Part shown: positions 56,580 through 64,000 of the stretch, in pieces
How positions within the stretch are numbered: position 1 is the first letter of the stretch
Layout: each line of letters starts with the position of its first letter
Assembly (NCBI RefSeq): GCF_024181725.1
Contig: NZ_CP028908.1
Coordinates: 1,302,001 to 1,366,000, forward strand
From: Bradyrhizobium sp. WD16
GTDB lineage: Bacteria > Pseudomonadota > Alphaproteobacteria > Rhizobiales > Xanthobacteraceae
Direction of reading: 5' to 3'
DNA length: 64,000 nucleotides
The notes under the pieces: model-generated
Database searches by the model: none
What the model was told of the DNA's origin: nothing
What the model saw: the letters and a program-made list of their open reading frames with translations, nothing else
Translations under genes and position numbers: made by a program

Positions 56580-57436
56580 CCATGGGCCTCGTTCCGAACG
56601 GCGCCGAGGCGGGCGGCCAAAGCCGCCAATGGCTGCGCCACGCCGCGCTCAGCGCCGGCGCCATCATCATCGTCGCCCCGTTCGTCTGGGCGATGGCGAT
56701 CTCGATCCGGCCGCCCGAGGAGATCTTCACCCGCGGATTGCAGCTCCTGCCGCACAGCCTCGCCATCGCCCGCAACTACGGCAAGGCCCTGACCCAGATG
56801 CCGCTGCTGCACTTCCTCGCCAACGGCCTCTTCGTCTGCGCCGCGATCCTGATCGGCCAGCTCGTGGTGCTGCTGCCCTGCTCCTATGCGCTCGCCAAGC
56901 TCGACTTCGCCGGCCGCAAGGCGCTGTTCGCCCTCGTCGTCGTCGGCCTGATGGTGCCGGCCACCGCGCTATCGCTGCCGCTGTTCCTGCTGGTCAGCGC
57001 CGCCGGCCTGATCGATTCCTATGCCGGCCTGGTGCTGCCCTGGACCATCTCCTGTCTCGGGATCTTCCTGCTGCGCCAGGTCTTCGCGAAAGTTCCCGAC
57101 GAGATCGTCGAGGCGGCGCGACTCGACGGCCTCGGCGAGATCGAGATCCTGATCCGCATCATGCTGCCGATGGCGCTGCCCGCGGTCGGCGCCTTCAGCA
57201 TCTTCTCCTTCGTGCGCCACTGGAACGACCTGCTCTGGCCCTCGGTGGTGGTGCGCTCGCTCGACAAGGCGACGCCGCCCTACGGCGTCATGCTGTTCCA
57301 GAGCGAGGAGGCCGGCTCCGACTACGGCGCGCTGATGGCCGGCACCGTGATCATCGCCCTGCCGATGATCATCGCCTTCGTCGCCGCCCACAAGCGCTTC
57401 ATCGATGGCGTCTCGCTCGGAGGCGCCCGCCGGTGA
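56576..57436 (+). CDS. ABC transporter permease (UgpE/MalG type)
   Basis: 286 residues, six membrane helices, EAA loop VEAARLDGLGEIEILIRIML. ATG 56576 overlaps the preceding stop as ATGA. The much longer open frame upstream is the shadow of the first permease gene. It pairs with that permease as a heterodimeric channel. Confidence 0.92.
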   Translation: MTMGLVPNGAEAGGQSRQWLRHAALSAGAIIIVAPFVWAMAISIRPPEEIFTRGLQLLPHSLAIARNYGKALTQMPLLHFLANGLFVCAAILIGQLVVLLPCSYALAKLDFAGRKALFALVVVGLMVPATALSLPLFLLVSAAGLIDSYAGLVLPWTISCLGIFLLRQVFAKVPDEIVEAARLDGLGEIEILIRIMLPMALPAVGAFSIFSFVRHWNDLLWPSVVVRSLDKATPPYGVMLFQSEEAGSDYGALMAGTVIIALPMIIAFVAAHKRFIDGVSLGGARR

Positions 57437-57473
57437 TCCCTCACCTTCAAACCCCGACCAGCAAGGATCGACC

Positions 57474-58730
57474 ATGCGCCGACTATTCCTCGGCTTCTGC
57501 GCCGCGCTCGCCTTCTCCGCCGCCGCCCGCGCCGCGCCCACCGAGATCAATGTGCTCTACGGCCTGCCCTGGCTGTTCAAGGACGCCCAGGAGACCATCG
57601 CCAGCGATTTCATGGCCGAGCACCCCGAGATCAGGATCAATCTGCTGGCGCCGGTCAAATCCTATGAAGAAGTGATGACCGCGGTGCTGCGCGGCGCGGC
57701 GGCGGGCACCCTGCCGGACGTCGCCTTCTGCGGCACCAACCTGATGGGCGTCGCGGTCGACCGCAATCTCGCCGTGCCGCTCGACGACTTCATCAAGGCC
57801 GATTCCGACTTCGACAAGCAGGGCTACATTCCGGCGATGCTCGCCACCAGCGTGGTGCGGGGCAGGCAATACGGCATGCCGTTCGCGCTGTCGACGCCGA
57901 TCGCCTATTACAACCTCGACATCGTGCGCCGCGCCGGCGGCGACGCCGACCACCTGCCCACGACCTGGCCCGAGGTGATCGCGCTCAGCGAGAAGATCAA
58001 CAAGCTCGGCGACGGCAGCCGCAGCGCCTTCATCCACTGGCAGACCACCGGCAACTATCTGTGGCAGGCGCTGCTGTTCACCCACGGTGGCAAGCTGCTC
58101 GACGACGCCGGCAGGCGCGTCGCCTTCAATTCGCCGCAGGGCCTCGCCGCCTTGAGCGTCCTGCACGACCTCGGCGCCACGGCGAAGATGCCGAACTTCA
58201 GCCGCGAGCAGGCCCGCCAGGATTTCACCGCCGGGCAGCTCGGCGTCCAGTTCTCCTCGTCGGCCGAGCTGACGCTGGTCACCAGGCAGATCGGCGGCAA
58301 GTTCGAGCTGCGCACGGCCCCCTTCCCGACGCCGCGGCCGGACGCGCCGATCGTCTCCGGCGGCGCCACCGCCATGATCTTCGCCAGGGACAAGGCGAAG
58401 CAGCAGGCGGCCTTCGCCTATCTCAAATTCCTCACCGGCGCCCACGCCCAGGCGATCATCGCCCGCCTCACCGGCTATCTGCCGAGCAACCAGATCGCCA
58501 TCGATCGTCCCGGCCTACTCGGCGACTATTACGCCGCCAATCCCAATGCCCGTACCAGCCTGAGGCAACTGCCCCGCGCCACCGCCTGGGTCGGCTTTCC
58601 GGGCGACAACGCGCTGAAGATCATCGACGTCGTCAATGACGGCGTCGAATCCGTCGTGACCGGCAAGGCCGAGCCCAAGGCCGCGCTCGCCCGCATGGAA
58701 GCCGACGCCAATGCGCTGATGCCCAAATGA
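57474..58730 (+). CDS. Extracellular solute-binding protein, family 1
   Basis: 418 residues with a Sec signal (FLGFCAALAFSAAARA). The mature protein has the family 1 fold, starting EINVLYGLPWLFKDAQETIA, with YGMPFALSTPIAYYNLDI and GGATAMIFARDKAKQQAAF segments. AAGGA precedes ATG 57474. It captures the substrate for the two permeases. The substrate cannot be named; maltose/glycerol-3-phosphate-type proteins are the nearest general group. Confidence 0.92.
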   Translation: MRRLFLGFCAALAFSAAARAAPTEINVLYGLPWLFKDAQETIASDFMAEHPEIRINLLAPVKSYEEVMTAVLRGAAAGTLPDVAFCGTNLMGVAVDRNLAVPLDDFIKADSDFDKQGYIPAMLATSVVRGRQYGMPFALSTPIAYYNLDIVRRAGGDADHLPTTWPEVIALSEKINKLGDGSRSAFIHWQTTGNYLWQALLFTHGGKLLDDAGRRVAFNSPQGLAALSVLHDLGATAKMPNFSREQARQDFTAGQLGVQFSSSAELTLVTRQIGGKFELRTAPFPTPRPDAPIVSGGATAMIFARDKAKQQAAFAYLKFLTGAHAQAIIARLTGYLPSNQIAIDRPGLLGDYYAANPNARTSLRQLPRATAWVGFPGDNALKIIDVVNDGVESVVTGKAEPKAALARMEADANALMPK

Positions 58731-58771
58731 TCCGCTGTCCACTGCCCAACCCCACCGCCGAGGAGATTGCC

Positions 58772-59875
58772 ATGACTGCCGCCAGCGAGGAAAACGAGGT
58801 CGCCTACGCCCCCGGACCGATCGGGGGGCCGTTCGCCTGGAAGACCAGGGACCTGATGGCGAGCGAGCGCTGGATCCACCGTCTCGAGGCCGAGGACGTC
58901 GCCGAGATCGAGGCGGCGGTCGAGACGACGCGCCAGCGCGGCCTTTCCATCATCGACATCGCCCGCGAGGATTTCCCGCTGCCCGGCCTCGCCGCCAAGG
59001 TCCGCGCCATGCGCAAGGACATCCTCGAGCAATTCGGCTTCGCCTATCTGCGCGGCCTGCCGGTGCACAACTACGACCGCGAGACCCTGACCCGGATCTA
59101 TTGGGGCCTGTCGCAGCAGATCGGCGAGCCGGTGGCGCAGAACCGTAACGGCCATCTGCTCGGCCACGTCATCGACATCGGCACCCCAGTCGACGACTAC
59201 ACCAAGCGCCTGACCCAGACCTCGGCCGGCCTCGCCTATCACTCCGATGCCGCCGACGTGGTCGGCCTCGTCTGCATCAACACCGCCATGGAAGGCGGCG
59301 AGAGCGCTCTGGTCAGCGGCATCGCCGTCCATGACGAGATGATGCGCCGCGATCCCGAGCTCTGCCACGCGCTCTATCATCCGCTCACCGTCGACCGCCG
59401 CGGCGAGATTCCCGCCGGCAAGCATCCCTGGATGCGGATGCCGGTGTTCAACTGGCATCGCGGCGCCTTCGTCGGCTACGCGCCGCTGCGCAACTATGTC
59501 GAATCGGCGCTGCGCTTCGAAGACGCGCCCAAGACCACCGAGTTGCAGTGGCGGGCCTTCCGCATGTTCCTCGAGATCTGCGAGGATCCGGAGTTCTCGA
59601 TCCGCGTGCCGTTCGAGCCCGGCGACTTCCAGTATCTGCACAACCACGTCGTCTTCCACTCGCGCACCGACTTCCGCGACTGGCCGAACGCGCCGGAGAA
59701 GAAGCGCCATCTGATGCGGATCTGGCTGTCGCTGCCGGACGGCTTCGACCTGCCGGAGAGCATCGCCGAGCGCTGGATCAACATTGCCCGCGGCACCCGC
59801 CGCGGCGGCGTCAACATCCCCAGCCGCAAGGACCTCACCATCGTGCTCGAGCCGGAGACCCCGGCTTTCGCCTGA
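58772..59875 (+). CDS. TauD/TfdA-family Fe(II)/2-oxoglutarate dioxygenase
   Basis: 367 residues. The iron ligands are HSD (LAYHSDAADVVGL) and the distal His in YLHNHVVFHSRTDF; the 2-oxoglutarate Arg is in RHLMRIWLSLP. ATG 58772 follows a strong GAGGAG; an ATG at 58727 overlapping the upstream stop is less likely. Such enzymes hydroxylate a carbon next to a hetero-atom to split taurine, alkyl sulfates, phosphonates or betaines. Its place as the last gene of the importer operon suggests it acts on the imported compound. Confidence 0.88.
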   Translation: MTAASEENEVAYAPGPIGGPFAWKTRDLMASERWIHRLEAEDVAEIEAAVETTRQRGLSIIDIAREDFPLPGLAAKVRAMRKDILEQFGFAYLRGLPVHNYDRETLTRIYWGLSQQIGEPVAQNRNGHLLGHVIDIGTPVDDYTKRLTQTSAGLAYHSDAADVVGLVCINTAMEGGESALVSGIAVHDEMMRRDPELCHALYHPLTVDRRGEIPAGKHPWMRMPVFNWHRGAFVGYAPLRNYVESALRFEDAPKTTELQWRAFRMFLEICEDPEFSIRVPFEPGDFQYLHNHVVFHSRTDFRDWPNAPEKKRHLMRIWLSLPDGFDLPESIAERWINIARGTRRGGVNIPSRKDLTIVLEPETPAFA

Positions 59876-59954
59876 GATCGCTCCGAGCTGTCGGCTCCAC
59901 GTTGACGGCCGAGGAGCCGACACGACCTCCGCCGTCATCGCCCGCTGCGTCATC

Positions 59955-59984
59955 CTGATACGAGCATCAGATCCACCGCACCAG
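59955..59984. repeat. Right-end fragment of a type-C palindrome
   Basis: TGATACGAGCATCAGATCC followed by ACCGCACCAG corresponds to the right arm and end of type C with CCAG in place of CTAG. It lies in the gap after the dioxygenase gene. Confidence 0.5.
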
Positions 59985-60086
59985 GCCCCTCCGGACCAGC
60001 CGGAGGGTTACAGCAGAATATGCCGATGGCCGATGCCGCGTCATGCCCGCGCTTGTCGCGCGGGACCTGCCGCGCCGGCCGGACCA

Positions 60087-61529
60087 TCACGCTTCGCTGT
60101 CTTCCTCCTCCCGCAGCGGCAGCGATACGGCGATCCGCGTTCCGCCCGCCGACCGCGTCTCGATCACCATCGTGCCGCCCAGCGCCTGCACTCGCTCGCT
60201 CATGCCGAGCAGGCCGACGCCGGAACTCGGCGCCGCAGCGTCAGGCTCGGCAGAGGCGGGCGCAGACGCCATTTCCGCAACTGGAATTCCGACGCCATTA
60301 TCGTCGATCGTGATGTTCAATTGCGGCGCCCCGTCGAGCTCCGGGTCGGTGACGCCTGCATTTAAGCCCCATCCGAACTCCAGCCGGACCTCGCCCCACT
60401 CGGCATTCGCATGCCGGACGATGTTGGTCACCCCTTCCTGCACGATACGGTAGGCGGTGAAGGCGATCGCTTCGTCGAGAGACGACAGGTCGTGCGGCGA
60501 CGTCAGCCGCAAGGCGACGTCCGGGTGGCTGAGCTTCCATGAGGCCAAGAGCGACTTCAGCGCCGGTTCAAGGCCGAGCTCGACCAGCCCTTGCGGTCGC
60601 AACCGGCCGAGCAATCCTCTGAACAGGGATTGCAGCGCTTCGCTCGCCTTGTCCATGATCGCGCTGATCTGACGAAGCCGGACGATCTGCGGCACAGGCT
60701 GGGAGACGACGTCCTGCAGCGCAGTTGCCGCCGCGCGGATCGAGAACAGGCAGGGCCCGGCTTCGTCATGGAGATCGCGGGCGATTTCCCGGCGTTCATT
60801 CTCCTGCAACGCGATCAGCTCGTTGACCAGCTTGCGGTTCTCGTCCTTGACGCGGTCAAGCGTGCTGGCGAGCGAGTTCAGCGCGCCCGAAATCTCCCTG
60901 AACTCCGAGGCGCCTTGCGGCGGGATCCGAATGCCATGCCGGCCTGCTTCGAGATCCGCCAGACCCGCCCGCAGCGCGCCGAGCGGCGCAAGGGAAAAGC
61001 GCACCAGGACCAGCACCAGGGCGAGGATCGCCAGCGCCACGCCGAGACTGACCGACGCCAGCCAGGTCATGTCCGACCAGATCTCCTGAAGTTCATCGAA
61101 CGGATTGGAGATGATGGCGATGCGGCCATAGGCCCTGTTGCCGACAAGCACCGGAATCGTCGTCACCCGCGGCGAAACGCCGACGAGCCGGACGAACCAT
61201 TCCGGGACGTCGTGACGCGCGCCATGCCTGATCTCCGACCAGCGGGCCGGCACCTCATGGTCCGCGGAAAGGATGACGATGTCGACGTGGCGAAGGCCGC
61301 CGAGACTCGCATAGAGCCGCTGAAGCGTCGGGATCGGATTCTCCGCCTCGGGAAGATTTGCAATTGTCGTCAGGACTAATTCCCGTGTCAGCCGCAGATT
61401 GCTTCCCGCCTCCGCGCGCACGCGAGGTCCGGCGCGAACCAGCTGAATCGAGATGTTGATCAACAGGGTCGAGATGAGCACTAGACCGACCAGCCAGCTC
61501 AATCTCGCCTTCAGAGACAGATTACCCAT
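60087..61529 (-). CDS. NarX/UhpB-type sensor histidine kinase
   Basis: 480 residues. Two membrane helices (~10-30 and ~160-183) flank a periplasmic sensor domain; then HAMP, HisKA_3 with EIARDLHDEAGPCLFSIRAA and an HATPase_c domain (IVQEGVTNIVRHA, DDNGVGIP, GVGLLGMSERV). Divergent from a LuxR-type response regulator across ~126 bp, its probable partner. Location next to mxa genes suggests it senses methylotrophic conditions. Confidence 0.9.
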   Translation of the reverse strand: MGNLSLKARLSWLVGLVLISTLLINISIQLVRAGPRVRAEAGSNLRLTRELVLTTIANLPEAENPIPTLQRLYASLGGLRHVDIVILSADHEVPARWSEIRHGARHDVPEWFVRLVGVSPRVTTIPVLVGNRAYGRIAIISNPFDELQEIWSDMTWLASVSLGVALAILALVLVLVRFSLAPLGALRAGLADLEAGRHGIRIPPQGASEFREISGALNSLASTLDRVKDENRKLVNELIALQENERREIARDLHDEAGPCLFSIRAAATALQDVVSQPVPQIVRLRQISAIMDKASEALQSLFRGLLGRLRPQGLVELGLEPALKSLLASWKLSHPDVALRLTSPHDLSSLDEAIAFTAYRIVQEGVTNIVRHANAEWGEVRLEFGWGLNAGVTDPELDGAPQLNITIDDNGVGIPVAEMASAPASAEPDAAAPSSGVGLLGMSERVQALGGTMVIETRSAGGTRIAVSLPLREEEDSEA

Positions 61530-61596
61530 GAGGCGCCTTATGATGATTTGCGGCGCTGCGTTCCTGTTCCCGAGCGCGGCGACGGGCGCGGGACGA

Positions 61597-61626
61597 TTGA
61601 CAAGCGTTGCGGTTGTCTCATCATAA
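61597..61626 (+). promoter_or_regulatory. Candidate promoter of the response regulator gene
   Basis: TTGACA (61597-61602), 18 bp spacer, TCATAA (61621-61626), followed by a ~25 nt leader to ATG 61656. Confidence 0.4.
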
Positions 61627-61655
61627 GCTCAAACGTCGATTCAAGCGAAAGCATC

Positions 61656-62288
61656 ATGCGCGTTCTGATCATTGACGACCACCCGATGGTGATCGAGGGA
61701 TGTCGCGGAATGCTCTCGCTGCAACCTGACATCGAGGTTCTGGAGGCCCATAACGCCGACGAGGCGCTGGACCTGCACGCCTCCGGCCGGCCGGACGTCG
61801 TGGTCCTGGACATCAACCTGCCGGGCATCTCGGGCTTCGAACTCCTGCGGCAGCTGCTCAAGCGCAACGCCAACGCCAGGATCATCATCTTCACGATGAA
61901 TGACGATCCGGTCTTCGCGGCAAAGGCGATCGAACAGGGCGCCCGCGCCTACATCACGAAGGGCGAAGATCCGAAGGTCTTCATCAAGGCGATCCGGGCG
62001 GTCGCGGCCGGGGAGCGCTATCTGTCCAACGGCCTGGCGCTGAAGCTGGCGTTTGCCGACCCGAACCTCGGCAAGAGCCCGCTGGACGTGCTCAGCGGCC
62101 GCGAGATGGAGATCCTTCGCAATCTCGCTGAGGGCAGGGACATGACCGAGATCGCGCATATCCTGAAGGTCTCCTACAAGACCGTCGCCAACAACTGCCT
62201 GCTGCTCAAACGCAAGCTCGGCGCCAGGTCGAAAGCCGATCTGCTGCGCATCGCTGTCGAAAGCAAGGTCGCCATGAAGCTGATCTGA
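61656..62288 (+). CDS. LuxR/FixJ-type response regulator
   Basis: 210 residues. Receiver: IDDHPM acidic pair, phospho-acceptor in VVVLDINLPGISG, Thr in IFTMNDD and Lys in YITKGEDPK; C-terminal LuxR helix-turn-helix: LSGREMEILRNLAEGRDMTE, VSYKTVANNCLLLKRKLG. ATG 61656 starts at the receiver; 36 further open codons upstream are not needed. It is the likely partner of the divergent kinase and sits where Methylobacterium clusters carry the LuxR-type regulator gene mxaB. Confidence 0.9.
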   Translation: MRVLIIDDHPMVIEGCRGMLSLQPDIEVLEAHNADEALDLHASGRPDVVVLDINLPGISGFELLRQLLKRNANARIIIFTMNDDPVFAAKAIEQGARAYITKGEDPKVFIKAIRAVAAGERYLSNGLALKLAFADPNLGKSPLDVLSGREMEILRNLAEGRDMTEIAHILKVSYKTVANNCLLLKRKLGARSKADLLRIAVESKVAMKLI

Positions 62289-62309
62289 GTGCCGCGCCGA
62301 GGGGCGAAT

Positions 62310-62816
62310 TCATCTGAATTCCCGCTGGGACCGGTAGCGCGCGGACAGCGTCCCGAGCACGACGTCACGCTCGACGCCGCTGTGACGCAGGTTGAAATAG
62401 TGCTGGCAGATTTCGCCGTAAGCCTGCTTGGTGCCCGCTGCCGCCGCGACATTGGAGAGCGCTCCGAGCAACGCGACATAGCCCTCCGGGCGGCCGTCAT
62501 CGGCGAGCATCCGGCCGAGCTGCGCCGTCCGATTGGCAAGCATGCGCTCGGATTCGAGAAAGTGGTTGCGCGCCGCCCGCAGCGCCCGGCGCATCTCCTC
62601 GACCGCGGGATCCGTCTCCGCCAGCGGCCGGCCACGTTCGCGACCGGCGAGCCAGACGGCGGGATCGATGCGATCCGTGGCACGAAGCCAGGCCCCTGCC
62701 GCCGCGTCGACCTGGGGCGCGATGGCCTCGCCCGGGTCGTCGCTGTGCTCCTCTTCGCCGCAACCGGCGAGAAGAAGGCAGCTCGCAAACAGCAGGATCC
62801 GAAGTGCGGCGGCCAT
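62310..62816 (-). CDS. Putative lipoprotein of the mxa cluster
   Basis: 168 residues, lipobox LLLAGC (Cys19), then an acidic linker (GEEEHSDDPGE) and a mostly helical domain with no domain I recognise. It follows mxaD by 9 bp on the same strand, so it belongs to the mxa operon; in Methylobacterium the genes after mxaD are mxaE and mxaH, and this may correspond to one of them. That correspondence is from position only. Confidence 0.7.
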   Translation of the reverse strand: MAAALRILLFASCLLLAGCGEEEHSDDPGEAIAPQVDAAAGAWLRATDRIDPAVWLAGRERGRPLAETDPAVEEMRRALRAARNHFLESERMLANRTAQLGRMLADDGRPEGYVALLGALSNVAAAAGTKQAYGEICQHYFNLRHSGVERDVVLGTLSARYRSQREFR

Positions 62817-62825
62817 GGCCGGCGG

Positions 62826-63350
62826 CTACTTGTCTTCGATCTTTTTCTTCAATCCCTCGAGGCCGGCGCGCAGAAACTTCGACATCGCATTGCGCGCCGC
62901 GTCGTCATCGAGCTCCTCCGGCGGCTCATTGCCGGTATCGCCGCGATAAAGACGGGCGCTCCACTTGACGTTGCTGGCGCCGCCCGCCGCAGGCTCGATC
63001 GCGAAGGTGATGGAGTAGGAACTGACCGGGAGCGCTTCGAGATCGGGATCGGACATGCGATAGGAGTATTTGAAGGACGCGGCGTCGTATTCGTCGAGCC
63101 CCTCCTTCAGGACACCGCCCTTCTTGAGGGTGATCTCGCGCTCGGCGCCCGCGGCGTCCCCGCCCGTCGCCTTCACCGCCTTGACGTCGGGATGCCAGCT
63201 GGCAAGCCCGTCGAACTTTCCGGCGACCGCCCATACGACGCCGGGAGCGGCCGCGATCGTCATCGTCTCGTCCACCTTGATCGGCGTGGGGCCGTGCGCC
63301 AATGCCGGCGCGGCAAGCAGAATGGCAATGATCGCCCAGAACCTTGTCAT
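62826..63350 (-). CDS. mxaD: MxaD-like SRPBCC protein
   Basis: 174 residues with a signal peptide (FWAIIAILLAAPALA). The mature part is an SRPBCC/polyketide-cyclase-like fold: KVDETMTIAAAPGVVWAVAG, FDGLASWHPDVK, EREITLKKGG. MxaD is a periplasmic helper of the PQQ methanol dehydrogenase-cytochrome cL system. The ATG overlaps the stop of the MxaL gene (ATGA) and GGGAG lies upstream, so the order mxaL-mxaD is coupled. Confidence 0.82.
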   Translation of the reverse strand: MTRFWAIIAILLAAPALAHGPTPIKVDETMTIAAAPGVVWAVAGKFDGLASWHPDVKAVKATGGDAAGAEREITLKKGGVLKEGLDEYDAASFKYSYRMSDPDLEALPVSSYSITFAIEPAAGGASNVKWSARLYRGDTGNEPPEELDDDAARNAMSKFLRAGLEGLKKKIEDK

Positions 63351-64000
63351 GAGGATCTCCCTGTTTGGACGTTGAGACGAACGGTGGCGCGACGGCGACG
63401 GCCGCGCGCCGACAGCGGCGTGGCGACGGCGGCGGCAAAGAGGCAGATGCCTGCGGCGACGCCGAGCATCGGGCGCAGATCGAGCGTTGCCTGGCGCGGC
63501 CGCGCGGTGGCGACGCCGGCATAGGATTTCAGGAGACGCGCCCCGTCTTCGAGATGGGCATAGGCAAGCCCGGTGGTGTCCGCGAGCGCGCGCAGATACT
63601 CCTCCTTTACGGACGACAGATGCTCAGTGCCGACCGCAGCGGCGGCGCCGAACGGCGCATTGCGGGCATCATAGCCCTCCCGCCGCTCCGACCCTCTGGG
63701 CGGCCGGCCAAAGCGACTTTCGTGCGGGACCTCGTCGGCGCCGACGAAGCCGATTTCGCGGCCCTTGTCGTCGAACTTCGGAATCGGCGCCAATGCATAG
63801 CCCCCGACGCCGACGACGACCCCGCGCACGGCGCCCGGCCGCTCCTCGAATACGGGGCCTCCCGACGCCGGCAGCGGCGGCGCCTCCTGACCGTCCGAGA
63901 AGAACAGCAGATCGGCGTTCAATTCAGCCGCCATGTCGATGGCGCGGTAGAGCCCCGCCGAGATCCGGCTGTCGCCGTCCCACGCCATGCGCCAGTCCAC
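63347..64000 (-). CDS. mxaL: MxaL-like von Willebrand factor A protein, C-terminal part
   Basis: 217 codons are in the window; the N-terminus lies beyond the right edge, and the M at 64000 is not the start. The visible part covers the end of a vWA domain (AAELNADLLFFSDGQEAPPL), a variable region and a membrane helix near the end (MLGVAAGICLFAAAVATPL). MxaL, with MxaA, C and K, is needed for calcium insertion into methanol dehydrogenase. Assignment rests on the vWA layout and coupling to mxaD. Confidence 0.75.
   Translation of the reverse strand: MDWRMAWDGDSRISAGLYRAIDMAAELNADLLFFSDGQEAPPLPASGGPVFEERPGAVRGVVVGVGGYALAPIPKFDDKGREIGFVGADEVPHESRFGRPPRGSERREGYDARNAPFGAAAAVGTEHLSSVKEEYLRALADTTGLAYAHLEDGARLLKSYAGVATARPRQATLDLRPMLGVAAGICLFAAAVATPLSARGRRRRATVRLNVQTGRSS

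Noticed and set aside
57405-57473. Upstream extension of the solute-binding protein gene
   Set aside because: It overlaps the second permease gene; AAGGA and the signal peptide support ATG 57474.

Overview
This 64 kb window is GC-rich chromosomal DNA of an alphaproteobacterium. It most likely comes from the Bradyrhizobium/Rhodopseudomonas part of the Hyphomicrobiales. That placement is inferred from the gene order chvI-chvG-hprK-EIIA(Man)-HPr, the proteobacterial pckA, a DUF2865 protein, a LigD with domain order phosphoesterase-ligase-polymerase, and the end of a methanol dehydrogenase (mxa) cluster. No rRNA, tRNA or CRISPR array was seen.

Layout. (1) 1-10.6 kb is a type II secretion cluster in two divergent halves: gspD-G-E-F-H on the minus strand and gspK-L-M-N/C on the plus strand. 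Between them lie decayed IS5-type and IS256-type transposase fragments and a 73-residue secreted YD-repeat protein. gspK has no ordinary start codon left before its prepilin leader. (2) 10.6-13.7 kb holds a frameshifted tetR and its apparent target operon (DUF3313 lipoprotein and DUF2147 protein), each with a near-identical operator in its promoter, then a lone Flp pilin with a terminator. (3) 13.7-20.2 kb has lysR/chrA-chrA (chromate efflux), pyrE, two NhaD/ArsB-type antiporters and a DUF2865 protein. (4) 20.2-34.6 kb has an intact IS5-family element, ligD, a beta-lactamase 3' remnant, a 1962-residue Ser/Thr kinase-ATPase-GAF-PAS-histidine kinase, an intact bla/ampR pair and pckA. (5) 34.8-37.7 kb has three small secreted cysteine-containing proteins, two behind FNR/FixK-type boxes, and a HugZ-like protein. 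(6) 37.9-45.8 kb has chvI, chvG, hprK, EIIA, HPr, a family 39 glycosyltransferase and lepA. (7) 45.9-53.3 kb has two GGDEF/EAL proteins, mepA and a chemoreceptor. (8) 53.5-59.9 kb is a GntR-controlled ABC importer with a TauD-type dioxygenase. (9) 60-64 kb has a NarX-type sensor kinase, a LuxR-type response regulator, and a lipoprotein-mxaD-mxaL segment.

The most unusual feature is a family of 75-79 bp palindromes that always begin and end with CTAGTGT...ACACTAG but carry four different stem-loops (called A, B, C and D here). They are joined head to tail by a shared CTAG or by one of two 13-bp spacers. Clusters lie at 9.1, 11.5, 20.2 and 24.5 kb, with decayed copies elsewhere. Removing the 9.1 kb cluster down to one CTAG restores a tight gspL-gspM junction. 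The IS5-family element at 20.4 kb sits inside the CTAG of one copy. This looks like stepwise accretion of non-autonomous elements at CTAG sites; I do not recognise the family.

Working links between genes: Gsp proteins build one secretion machine; ChvI/ChvG and the PTS-Ntr proteins form a conserved envelope/metabolic signalling block; the GntR cluster looks like uptake plus oxidative cleavage of one unknown small substrate; the last kinase/regulator pair probably serves the methanol oxidation genes.
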